A model generated the notes under the pieces. It was given only the letters and a program-made list of their open reading frames with translations. It was not told the DNA's origin and ran no database searches. A stretch of 64,000 bases of DNA from Aeromicrobium erythreum (GTDB lineage: Bacteria; Actinomycetota; Actinomycetes; Propionibacteriales; Nocardioidaceae), in assembly GCF_001509405.1 (NCBI RefSeq), contig NZ_CP011502.1:3348001-3412000 (forward strand). Direction: 5' to 3'. Below, in pieces: positions 27,452-34,363 of this stretch (positions are counted from its first letter, which is position 1; each line of letters opens with the position of its first letter). The position numbers and the translations under genes were made by a program.

Positions 27452-28392
27452 GCACCTCGTCCCCCACCCCCGTCACCGTCGCCGCCGTCGGCGTGCACGT
27501 GCTCGACGCCCACGCCGTCGGCATCGAGTCCGTGCCGGAGGGCTCCGAGGGCCAGCTCGTGGAGTCGATCCGGCTGTCGGCCGCCGGCACCGCCGGCGGC
27601 GCCGCCCTGGTGCTGAGCCGCCTCGGCGCGCACGTGCGGTCCTACGGCGCGGTCGGCGACGACGCGGCGGGCCGCACCCTGCGCGCGCTGCTGGAGGAGG
27701 AGGGCGTCGACGTCGCCGGCCTCGCGACCCACCCCACGGAGCAGACGTCGGCCTCCGTCATCCCCGTGCGACCGAACGGCGACCGACCGGCGTGGCACGT
27801 CATCGGCGCGAACGGCGGGTTCACCCTGCCCGACGTCGCCGACCTCGCGGGCGTCGACCACCTCCACCTGGGCGGACCCGAGTTCGTCGGCGGTCCCGCC
27901 GCCGGCGAGCTGCTGGCCGCCGCTCGCGCCGCGGGCATCACGACGTCGATCGACGTGCTCGCACCCGGCGACCCGGGCATGCTCGAGTGGATCCAGGACG
28001 CGCTCCCGCACTGCGACGTGCTGCTCCCGAACGACGAGCAGGTGCTCGGCTTCACCGGTACCACCGACCTGGTCGAGGGTGCACGCGCCCTTCTGCAGAA
28101 GGGTGTCGGCTGCGTCGCGGCGACAGCCGGCGAACGCGGGGCCGTGGTGGTGACGGCCGACGAGGTGGTCGAGGTGCCGGCGTTCGCGATCGACGTCGTC
28201 GACACCACGGGCTGCGGCGACGCGTTCTCCGCCGGTTTCGTCCTCGGGCGCGCCGCGGGTCGCTCCGCGGAGGAGTCGGCTCGACTGGGCTGCGCCGTCG
28301 CGGCGCAGGTGGCACAGGGTCTCGGCACCGACGCCGGCTCCTACGACCTCGCGTTCGTCGACGCGTTCGCCACCTCCACGCCCACCCGCTGA
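27448..28392 (+). CDS. PfkB-family carbohydrate kinase
   Basis: Protein of 314 aa in the ribokinase family. The GTAGGAALVLSRLGA segment (about residues 44-58) matches the first PfkB signature region and DTTGCGDAFSAGF (about 251-263) the second, with the catalytic Asp in GD; the usual Ala of DTTGAGD is Cys here. It should transfer phosphate from ATP to a sugar, nucleoside or similar alcohol. It is the last gene of the coupled operon. Its 3' end overlaps the convergent TetR gene by 52 bp, so the two mRNAs are complementary there. Substrate not identifiable. Confidence 0.87.
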   Translation: MSTSSPTPVTVAAVGVHVLDAHAVGIESVPEGSEGQLVESIRLSAAGTAGGAALVLSRLGAHVRSYGAVGDDAAGRTLRALLEEEGVDVAGLATHPTEQTSASVIPVRPNGDRPAWHVIGANGGFTLPDVADLAGVDHLHLGGPEFVGGPAAGELLAAARAAGITTSIDVLAPGDPGMLEWIQDALPHCDVLLPNDEQVLGFTGTTDLVEGARALLQKGVGCVAATAGERGAVVVTADEVVEVPAFAIDVVDTTGCGDAFSAGFVLGRAAGRSAEESARLGCAVAAQVAQGLGTDAGSYDLAFVDAFATSTPTR

Positions 28393-29036
28393 GCCCACGT
28401 CGGCCGAGGCCCGTCGGCGGCAGCCGCCGGGAGCACCAGCGCCTCCCAGACGAGCCGGTCGAGGTCGGTCGCCGACGTCGCCCCAGGGTCGAGCAGGCTC
28501 TGCCCGACGACGCCGCGGTGCAGCACGATGCCGAGCCCGACGAGCCGGTCGACCTCGACCTGCAGCACGAGGCCGAGGTCGGCCACGGCCCGTCCCACGA
28601 CGTCCACAACCTGCTCGTGGACCTCGCGTCGCACCCGCAGGTACTCACCCCCGACGTCGGGGTGGCGCACGGCGCGGAGCATGTACTCGGTGCTGACGAG
28701 CCACCAGCGACGGTCCGAGAGCTCCGCGCCCACCGCGTCGGCCACGGCGGCCACCGCGGAGGCGGGCTCCACCGGCACACCAGCACCGGCCTGCCGCCCA
28801 CGCCGCGACACGAGCCGTCGCAGGCTGCGGTCGATCGCCGCGACCCGGTCGCGGGCCTCGCGGCGGTAGAGGGCGACGAAGAGGTCGTCGAGCGTGGCGA
28901 ACTCGGCGTAGAAGGCCGCCGGCGTGGTCCCGGCGCGAGCGCACAGCGGCTCCACGGCCGCGTCGCGCCAACCCAGCTCGGCGACGGTGGCGACGGCGGA
29001 CTCCAGCAGCCGCTCGTGCAGGGAGGACTCGTCCAT
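28341..29036 (-). CDS. TetR-family transcriptional regulator, likely repressor of the surrounding regulon
   Basis: Protein of 231 aa. The N-terminal helix-turn-helix is visible as VATVAELGWRDAAVEPLCARAGTTPAAFYAEF-type spacing, with residues about 15-46 matching the TetR pattern (ATPAAFYAEF plays the role of the usual SKGTLYHHF). The C-terminal part is a variable ligand-binding helical domain. The start ATG (29036) is six bases from the long palindrome at 29043-29084, whose edge carries a -10-like TAGGAT, so the mRNA is probably leaderless and autoregulated. The same half-sites occur in the promoter of the operon at 23804. The gene lies between these two operators, so it is the best candidate for binding both. 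Confidence 0.88.
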   Translation of the reverse strand: MDESSLHERLLESAVATVAELGWRDAAVEPLCARAGTTPAAFYAEFATLDDLFVALYRREARDRVAAIDRSLRRLVSRRGRQAGAGVPVEPASAVAAVADAVGAELSDRRWWLVSTEYMLRAVRHPDVGGEYLRVRREVHEQVVDVVGRAVADLGLVLQVEVDRLVGLGIVLHRGVVGQSLLDPGATSATDLDRLVWEALVLPAAAADGPRPTWAQRVGVEVANASTNARS

Positions 29037-29042
29037 GAGTCG

Positions 29043-29084
29043 ATCCTAGCGAACATCGGACAAGTGTCCGATGTTCGCTAGGAT
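29043..29084. promoter_or_regulatory. Perfect 42-bp palindromic operator with symmetric divergent promoters, copy 2
   Basis: Two 20-base perfectly complementary arms flank the centre AG. The inner 13 bases of each arm equal those of copy 1 at 23735. The outer end of each arm reads TAGGAT when followed outward, giving a -10 hexamer for the TetR gene (29048-29043, minus) and another for the esterase gene (29079-29084, plus). Each start codon is six bases beyond its hexamer, so both transcripts should be leaderless and a bound dimer would block both promoters at once. Confidence 0.87.
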
Positions 29085-29090
29085 GAGTCC

Positions 29091-30023
29091 ATGGACACCA
29101 TCCTCCTGCGCTCCTCCCCGTCATGGCGGATGCGCCTCGTCTGCCAGGTCCTGGCCGCGCGCGGCACCAAGCGCGTGCTGGGGTCGGCCGAGCAGACGGA
29201 GCACGACCGTCGGCGCAACGGCGCGCGTGGCGTGCCGGCGCCACGCCGGCGCCACTCGGCTCGGTACGGGTTCCGCGAGACGACCCTCGCCGACGTGCGG
29301 TGCCTGGAGGTGGTCGACTCCCGACGTCCCGACCCCCGCCGCACCATCGTCTACGTGCACGGCGGCGCGTACGTGAACCCGCCAGTCGTGCAGCACTGGG
29401 ACCTCATCGCCGCGCTGGCGACCGAGAACGACGCGCGCGTCGTCGCGCCGCTGTACCCGCTCGCCCCGGCAGGCACCGCCGCCACCGTCGTACCGCTGAT
29501 GCTCGACGTCGACGCCGCGGTGCGCGCCAGGTACGGGCCACGGGTCGTGTGGGCGGGCGACTCCGCCGGCGGTGGCCTCGCGCTCGCCACCGCGCTCGCC
29601 CTGCGCGACCAGGGCAGGACCGTCCCCGACCACCTCGTGCTCGTCGCGCCCTGGCTCGACGTGACGATGTCCAACCCCGGGGTCGGCCAGGTGGAGCCGC
29701 GCGACCCGTCCCTCGCCGTGCCTGGCCTGCAGCACGCCGGGCGGCTCTGGGCCGGCGGCACCGACCCGCGCGACCCTCTCGTGAGCCCCGGGTTCGCGGA
29801 CCTCGACGAGCTGCCCCCGACCACCCTCGTCGTCGGTGACCGGGACCTGTTCCTGCAGGACTGCCGCGACCTGGCTGAGCGTGCGGGTCGTGCCGGTGTC
29901 GACGTCTCGCTGGTGGAGGCCGCGGGCGGGTTCCACGTGTTCCCGGCCGTGACGTTCCTGCCCGAGTCGAAGGCCGCTCGGCGGCACGTCTCCGCACGCC
30001 TGGCCGAGAACCCTCGTGGCTGA
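29091..30023 (+). CDS. Alpha/beta hydrolase, hormone-sensitive-lipase family esterase (second)
   Basis: Predicted 310-aa esterase. The oxyanion motif HGGAY is near residue 88, the nucleophile in AGDSAGGGLAL near 158, the acid in VVGDRDLFLQD near 247 and the His in GGFHVFP near 283, so the triad is complete. No signal peptide is evident; the start is Arg-rich. It is distinct from the first esterase (23804) and only shares the family. The ATG lies six bases after the -10 hexamer embedded in operator copy 2, so it should be co-regulated with the TetR gene and with the operon at 23804. The following membrane-protein gene overlaps by 8 bp and may be co-transcribed. Confidence 0.88.
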   Translation: MDTILLRSSPSWRMRLVCQVLAARGTKRVLGSAEQTEHDRRRNGARGVPAPRRRHSARYGFRETTLADVRCLEVVDSRRPDPRRTIVYVHGGAYVNPPVVQHWDLIAALATENDARVVAPLYPLAPAGTAATVVPLMLDVDAAVRARYGPRVVWAGDSAGGGLALATALALRDQGRTVPDHLVLVAPWLDVTMSNPGVGQVEPRDPSLAVPGLQHAGRLWAGGTDPRDPLVSPGFADLDELPPTTLVVGDRDLFLQDCRDLAERAGRAGVDVSLVEAAGGFHVFPAVTFLPESKAARRHVSARLAENPRG

Positions 30024-30714
30024 CCGGTCGTCCAGCACTCCTCGTGCCGCAGGCGGCGGGGTGCCAGTGGCCGAGGTCGTCGCGCGGGTGGCGAAGCCTC
30101 GGCTGCGCGGCTGGCTGCACGCCACGGCCACCCCGCTCGTGCTCGCAGCCGGCATCGTGCTCGTGGCCCTCGCCCCCGCGGCCGACACCGGCTGGGCGAG
30201 CGCCGTGTACGGGCTCACCGGCCTCGTGCTGTTCGCGACCAGCGCCACCTACCACCTCGGCCGGTGGTCGCCCGTCGTCGAACGTCGCCTGAAGCGGGCC
30301 GACCACGCGAACATCTACCTGATCATCGCCGGCAGCTACACCCCTATCGCGGTGACCGCCCTCGACGACTGGCAGCGCGCCACCGTGCTCACCGTCGTGT
30401 GGGTGGGCGCCGCGCTCGGCGTCGGCTTCCGGCTGCTGTGGATCGACGCGCCGCGGTGGCTGTCGACCCTGCTCTACGTGGTGCTCGGGTGGAGCATCGC
30501 GCCGTTCATCGGCAGCGTGTTCGGCGTCGACGTCGCCGCGGGCGTGCTCATCGCCACCGGCGGCGTGCTCTACACCCTCGGCGCCGTGGTCTACGCGACG
30601 AAGCGGCCCGACCCCGCGCCGGCGTGGTTCGGCTTCCACGAGGTCTTCCACGCGTTCACGATCGCCGCCTGGACGTGCCAGTACGTGGCGATCAGCCTGC
30701 TCGTGCTGGGCTGA
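30016..30714 (+). CDS. Hemolysin III / PAQR-family membrane protein
   Basis: Protein of 232 aa with about seven transmembrane segments. Family signatures are visible: SATYHLGRWSP (the conserved Ser and His of the first metal site), KRADHANIYLIIAGSYTP and the late GFHEVFHAFTI with two His residues, which together form the zinc site of PAQR proteins (YqfA/hemolysin III). The GTG start overlaps the esterase stop by 8 bases; a GTG at 30061 is an alternative. The haemolytic name is historical; a role in membrane lipid homeostasis or as a ceramidase-like hydrolase is possible. It ends 4 bp before the convergent TetR gene. Confidence 0.88.
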   Translation: MADRSSSTPRAAGGGVPVAEVVARVAKPRLRGWLHATATPLVLAAGIVLVALAPAADTGWASAVYGLTGLVLFATSATYHLGRWSPVVERRLKRADHANIYLIIAGSYTPIAVTALDDWQRATVLTVVWVGAALGVGFRLLWIDAPRWLSTLLYVVLGWSIAPFIGSVFGVDVAAGVLIATGGVLYTLGAVVYATKRPDPAPAWFGFHEVFHAFTIAAWTCQYVAISLLVLG

Positions 30715-30718
30715 CCGC

Positions 30719-31330
30719 TCACTCCCAGTCGGGGCCGAGATGCACGGCCGCGAGCCGCCGCAACGCGTCGCGGCGCACCTCGGTGTCGTCGGGCCGCGGC
30801 GCCGCGACCGAGAGCAGGGCGAGTCCGTCGAGCAGTGCCACGAGCTGACGCGCGGCCAGCCGCGGCTCGTCGACCTCCAGCGCCTCGAACACGGCGACGG
30901 CGGTGTCCTCGTACACGCCGACGATGCGCTGCACCGCCGCCCGCAGCTCCGGTCGGCGCGTGGTGGCGAGGTAGGCCTCGAACTGGGCGACCAGCGGACC
31001 GGGACGCTGCACCGACATCAGCTCGATGAGCCGCTCCACGACCTCGCGTCGAGAACCGCCCTCGGCGTCCCGCAGCTGCACGATGAGCGCGTCGGCACCG
31101 GCAACGACGTCCTCGGCGATCTTGGTGACGGCCTCGCCGATCAGGTGGTCCAGGGAGTCGAAGAAGTACGACGTCGTCGACAGCGGCACCCCCGCGGCAG
31201 CAGCCACGGACCGGTGGGTGACGCCCTCGATGCCCTGCCGCTCGATCACCTCGACCGTGGCCGCGACGACCTCCGCGCGCCGCTGGTGGCCGCGTGCGTA
31301 GTGGGAGCGTGGCTTCGACGTCGAGGGCAC
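30719..31330 (-). CDS. TetR-family transcriptional regulator
   Basis: Protein of 203 aa. The N-terminal domain is clear: RRAEVVAATVEVIERQG, then EGVTHRSVAAAAGVPLSTTSYFFDSLDHLIGEA in which residues about 33-65 form the helix-turn-helix. The C-terminal domain has the LIELMS and FEAYLATTRRPELR pattern of the TetR_C subgroup that includes AcrR-like repressors. It follows the small membrane-protein gene at 31369 by 38 bp on the same strand and may be in its operon. No copy of the palindrome found at 23735 and 29043 lies upstream, so its regulon is separate. Ligand unknown. Confidence 0.87.
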   Translation of the reverse strand: MPSTSKPRSHYARGHQRRAEVVAATVEVIERQGIEGVTHRSVAAAAGVPLSTTSYFFDSLDHLIGEAVTKIAEDVVAGADALIVQLRDAEGGSRREVVERLIELMSVQRPGPLVAQFEAYLATTRRPELRAAVQRIVGVYEDTAVAVFEALEVDEPRLAARQLVALLDGLALLSVAAPRPDDTEVRRDALRRLAAVHLGPDWE

Positions 31331-31368
31331 GGGACGAACCTACCGTTCGACGGACGGGGCGACCGGTG

Positions 31369-31773
31369 TCACTCGAAGCGACGGTAGCCGTGCGCGGTGT
31401 TCAGCCGGTCGTACACCTCGCGCACGAGCTCCGGCGCCCGCGCGCCCACCGTCGCGAGCGAGAGCCGCAGCGCCTTCTGGTCCGCCCCCTCCTCGCCCAG
31501 CGCGAGCAGCAGCATGCCGTCGCGCACGGACACGTCGGCGACGTCGACCCAGCGCTCCCGCGCCCGGCGCGTGCGGATGCCGTGCGCGTCGAGCCTCGCC
31601 ACCACGGGCGGACGCGCCACGAGCACCACCGCCGCGAGGAGCAGCAGCACCGTGACCACCCCCGCGAGCGCCGACGTCGCCACGAACGCGACGAAGCCCG
31701 TGACCGCCGCGACGACCACGACGACCCCCACCACGGCGAGAGCGGGGGCGCGGTCGAGGCGGTAGGTGGTCAT
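31369..31773 (-). CDS. Small membrane protein with two N-terminal helices and a PH-like domain
   Basis: Protein of 134 aa, not recognised as a named family member. Two hydrophobic helices (about residues 12-32 and 34-53) are followed by a short soluble domain: VVARLDAHGIRTRRARERW then DVSVRDGMLLLAL. The pattern, a sequence such as 'DAxGIRxR...ERWxDVxxV' after a TM pair, is that of actinobacterial PH-domain-like membrane proteins. Function unknown. It is probably co-transcribed with the TetR gene 38 bp downstream. Confidence 0.65.
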   Translation of the reverse strand: MTTYRLDRAPALAVVGVVVVVAAVTGFVAFVATSALAGVVTVLLLLAAVVLVARPPVVARLDAHGIRTRRARERWVDVADVSVRDGMLLLALGEEGADQKALRLSLATVGARAPELVREVYDRLNTAHGYRRFE

Positions 31774-31800
31774 GAGGTCCTTCAGTCTGCCCTACCCCGC

Positions 31801-31857
31801 TGAGTGTGACGTTTGGGGCCCGATTCGTGGTGTTCGGGGCCCGAAACGTCACACTCA
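31801..31857. repeat. Long hairpin with 14-base arms and internal GGGGCCC boxes
   Basis: TGAGTGTGACGTTT (31801-31814) and its exact complement (31844-31857) enclose two GGGGCCCGA boxes, so the stem can extend to about 22 of 24 matching bases. It lies upstream of the PH-like gene and downstream, in transcription sense, of the tRNA and its repeats, and could end read-through from the tRNA. It could equally be a dispersed intergenic palindrome. Confidence 0.6.
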
Positions 31858-31890
31858 AGAGATAGAGCCTCCGGCAGTTCCCGCTGGCCG

Positions 31891-31929
31891 CGTATCGAGA
31901 CCACTCGGCAACGGCTCAGCGTGGGCCCG
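31891..31929. repeat. Copy of the intergenic repeat family found at 54836-55500
   Basis: Read on the minus strand these 39 bases give the same text (GAGCCGTTGCCGAGTGGTC followed by TCGATACG) that recurs several times in the repeat region before the PadR gene, with one or two differences. It shows that the family is dispersed in this genome and not local to one site. Confidence 0.7.
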
Positions 31930-31930
31930 T

Positions 31931-32279
31931 TGCGCGCCGGTGGCAGAGGGAGCGGAACTCCGTCGCCGCTCGTTCCGCCCCCGCAAGCGGGAGGTGCCCC
32001 CAGCGGCTCCTCCTCGAATCCGGAGCCCTCTACGAGGGGGCGCTGCGCGCCGGTGGCAGAGGGGGCGGGACTCCGTCACCGCTCGTTCCGCCCCCGCAAG
32101 CGGGAGGTGCCCCCAGCGGCTCCTCCTCGAATCCGGAGCCCTCTACGAGGGGGCGCTGCGCGCCGGTGGCAGAGGGGGCGGGACTCCGTCGCCGCTCGTT
32201 CCGCCCCCGCAAGCGGGAGGTGCCCCCAGCGGCTCCTCCTCGAATCCGGAGCCCTCTGCGAGGGGGCGCTGCGCGCCGG
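31931..32279. repeat. 113-bp tandem repeats derived from the tRNA-Ser 3' end
   Basis: Units start at 31931, 32044 and 32157, spaced exactly 113 bp; a further, truncated unit starts at 32270 and runs into the tRNA gene. Units are nearly identical. Each begins TGCGCGCCGG and then TGGCAGAGGGGGCGGGA, which is the last 17 bases of tRNA-Ser (as seen on the plus strand); unit 1 has three changes in it. Each unit also holds a CCCGC-AA-GCGGG hairpin that could terminate tRNA transcription. No protein is convincingly encoded here, although all frames are open by base composition. Confidence 0.85.
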
Positions 32280-32367
32280 TGGCAGAGGGGGCGGGATTCG
32301 AACCCGCGGTAGCTCTCGCTACGACCGCTTTCAAGGCGGTTCCGATCGGCCACTCCGGCACCCCTCC
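32280..32367 (-). tRNA. tRNA-Ser (anticodon TGA)
   Basis: The 88-base minus-strand sequence folds as a tRNA with a long variable arm. The acceptor stem GGAGGGG pairs with CCCCTCT (one G-U), the anticodon stem ACCGC/GCGGT encloses the loop CTTGAAA with anticodon TGA, the variable arm is CGTAGCGAGAGCTACC-like, and the T arm is GCGGG-TTCGAAT-CCCGC. Discriminator G and an encoded CCA end the gene at 32280. Reads UCA and related serine codons. Confidence 0.95.
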
Positions 32368-32417
32368 ACGGCAGCCGCCAGGTCAGGACCGGGGCGGCGC
32401 CACCGCCGATTCTCGCA

Positions 32418-33482
32418 CTACTTCAGCGGCGCGATCCGGCCAGGCTCCGAGCGCAGCGTCGGCATCAGCACCCGCGACGACCGCGACCCGCGCTCGCGCA
32501 CCAGCAGGAACCGCGCCACCAGGCCCACCAGCACGCCCAGCACCACCGAGTACGCCGTCGACAGCGCGATGTACGACGGGTACGCGCCCGGCGACACCAG
32601 CGACGTCGTCAGCACGCCCGTGCCCAGCACCGCGAACACCAGCACCCACCAGCCGTCGCGCCGCTTCGACCGCAACGACACCCCGACGATCAGGGCCGGG
32701 AAGCCGATGAAGACCTCGACCGGCCGGGGCACCCCGCCGACCGTCTCCCGCATCCACGTGACAGCGTTCGAGATGCCCTCCACCAACGACTCCGAACCGT
32801 GCGTGCGCACCACGCTGGAGTACGCCAGCAGCACCACCAGCACCATCGCGACGCCCGAGATGATCGCCAGGTTCTGCTTGCCGAGCCCGTGCAGACCGGC
32901 GCCGAGGTTCCAGACGAACGCGATCGCCACCGTCAGCGACGCAGCCAGCACCACGAGGTTGAACCGCTGGTAGGCCACCGGCGCGTTCCACGCCGCCACC
33001 GCCACCGTGCCGCTCAACGCCACCACCAGCGCGATCGCGAACTCCTTGACCGCACCCACGGCGGTGCGTGCCGGCCTCGTCGCGACCACCGCCCACACGC
33101 TCGCGAGGATCGCCGACACCGCCGCCGCCGAGGCCACGAGCAGGTTCACGCCCGTCGCCACCGCCGCCACGGCCAGCACCGACGACGCGACCGTCCAGAT
33201 GCGCATGTGGCCACCGCCGCGGTGCGTCAGGCCGATGCTGAACACGACGAGCAGCAGCGCCGCACCCACCCGCTCGATCCACTGCGGGTGCGCGACCGCC
33301 ACGAGCGACGAGCCCGCGGCCAGCACGCCCACGACCCACGCGACGATCGTGGCCGCGAACGCGTACCGGGTGGCGGTCGGCGACTCCAGACGCGGCTGAC
33401 GGACCGGGACGTCGTAGTCGACGGGTACCGAGGCGTCGAGCCGACGGCGTCCGCCGCTGCTCGTGGCGTGCGTGCGACTCAC
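32418..33482 (-). CDS. Polytopic membrane protein of unknown function
   Basis: Protein of 354 aa. After a polar N-terminus of about 35 residues (proline-rich VPVRQPRLESPTATRY), nine or so hydrophobic segments follow, for example TRYAFAATIVAWVVGVLAAG, IWTVASSVLAVAAVATGV and VEVFIGFPALIVGVSL. No transporter motif or enzyme motif is recognisable. The GTG start overlaps the stop of the upstream amidase-like gene in a GTGA, so the pair is translationally coupled. I do not recognise a family. Confidence 0.7.
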   Translation of the reverse strand: MSRTHATSSGGRRRLDASVPVDYDVPVRQPRLESPTATRYAFAATIVAWVVGVLAAGSSLVAVAHPQWIERVGAALLLVVFSIGLTHRGGGHMRIWTVASSVLAVAAVATGVNLLVASAAAVSAILASVWAVVATRPARTAVGAVKEFAIALVVALSGTVAVAAWNAPVAYQRFNLVVLAASLTVAIAFVWNLGAGLHGLGKQNLAIISGVAMVLVVLLAYSSVVRTHGSESLVEGISNAVTWMRETVGGVPRPVEVFIGFPALIVGVSLRSKRRDGWWVLVFAVLGTGVLTTSLVSPGAYPSYIALSTAYSVVLGVLVGLVARFLLVRERGSRSSRVLMPTLRSEPGRIAPLK

Positions 33483-34273
33483 CGCTGACCCATCCGTCGG
33501 TTGGCGAGTGACGGATTGACCTCGCGCGCTCGCGCGACGTCGGCGGGGTCGATCTCGGCGGTCACCACGGCGTCCTCTCCTGCATCCCCCTCGGCGAGGG
33601 TAGTGCCCCACGCGTCGAGGACGAGGGAGTGCCCGGTGTACCGCTCGCCGCCCTGCGCGGCCGCGACGACGGGTACGACGTCCTCCACCGCTCGGGCGGT
33701 GAGCAGCGTGCGCCAGTGGTGCAGCTTGTGCTCGCCCGCCACCCACGCGGCGGGCACGGCGAGCAGCTCGGCACCGGCGTCGACGAGGGCGCGACCCAGC
33801 TCGGGGAACCGCAGGTCGTAGCAGGTCATTAGCCCGACCGACGTCGACGAGCCGTCGGCCGACGGGACGTCGACCACCACCGGCTCGACGTCGCCGCCGC
33901 GCAGCCGCGAGGACTCCGTGTAGCCGAAGGAGTCGTAGAGGTGGATCTTGCGGTACGTGGCGCGCAGGTCGCCGTCGGCGCCCAGCGCCACGAGCGTGTT
34001 GTAGGGCAGGTCGTCGGTCTGCTCGAACATGCCGGCCACGACGGTCGCGCCCAGACGACGGGCCTGCGCGGCCAGCGTCGCGACGAAGGGTCCGTCGAGC
34101 GGCTCGGCGACCGCGGCGAGGTCGTGGTCGACTGGACCGAAGTCGTGCATGGTCGCCTCGGGAAGGACGACGAGGTCGAGGCCGGCGGGGAGCGCGGCCA
34201 GGCGGGCCTCGACGAGGTCCCGGTTCGCGGTGGAGTCGATCGTCGACGCCACCTGCACAGCCGCCACACGCAT
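33479..34273 (-). CDS. Carbon-nitrogen hydrolase (nitrilase superfamily amidase)
   Basis: Protein of 264 aa with the complete nitrilase catalytic set: Glu in VVLPEATMHDF (near residue 41), Lys in YRKIHLYDSFG (near 110) and Cys in MTCYDLRFPEL (near 147). The second Glu region (EHKLHHW) is also present. The size and the YRKIHLYD/CYDLRFPE context match NIT1/NIT2-like omega-amidases or deaminated-glutathione amidases. The ATG at 34273, directly before RVAAVQVAST, is preferred because the family starts here; the frame is open 27 codons further upstream. Coupled to the downstream membrane-protein gene by a 4-base overlap. Confidence 0.88.
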   Translation of the reverse strand: MRVAAVQVASTIDSTANRDLVEARLAALPAGLDLVVLPEATMHDFGPVDHDLAAVAEPLDGPFVATLAAQARRLGATVVAGMFEQTDDLPYNTLVALGADGDLRATYRKIHLYDSFGYTESSRLRGGDVEPVVVDVPSADGSSTSVGLMTCYDLRFPELGRALVDAGAELLAVPAAWVAGEHKLHHWRTLLTARAVEDVVPVVAAAQGGERYTGHSLVLDAWGTTLAEGDAGEDAVVTAEIDPADVARAREVNPSLANRRMGQR

Positions 34274-34363
34274 GCCGTCCAGTGTGACAGGGGCGGACTG
34301 AGAGCGGGATGAGACCGGTTCCCGACCACCTTCGGGTGCCGGTGAGCCCTGCAAAGCCGGGCG

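Noticed and set aside
31931-32279. CRISPR array
   Set aside because: Units are contiguous 113-bp copies without unique spacers, and no cas genes are present.
31766-32973. Open frames across the tRNA and tandem-repeat region
   Set aside because: They translate the repeats and run through the tRNA; there is no ribosome site or conserved protein pattern.
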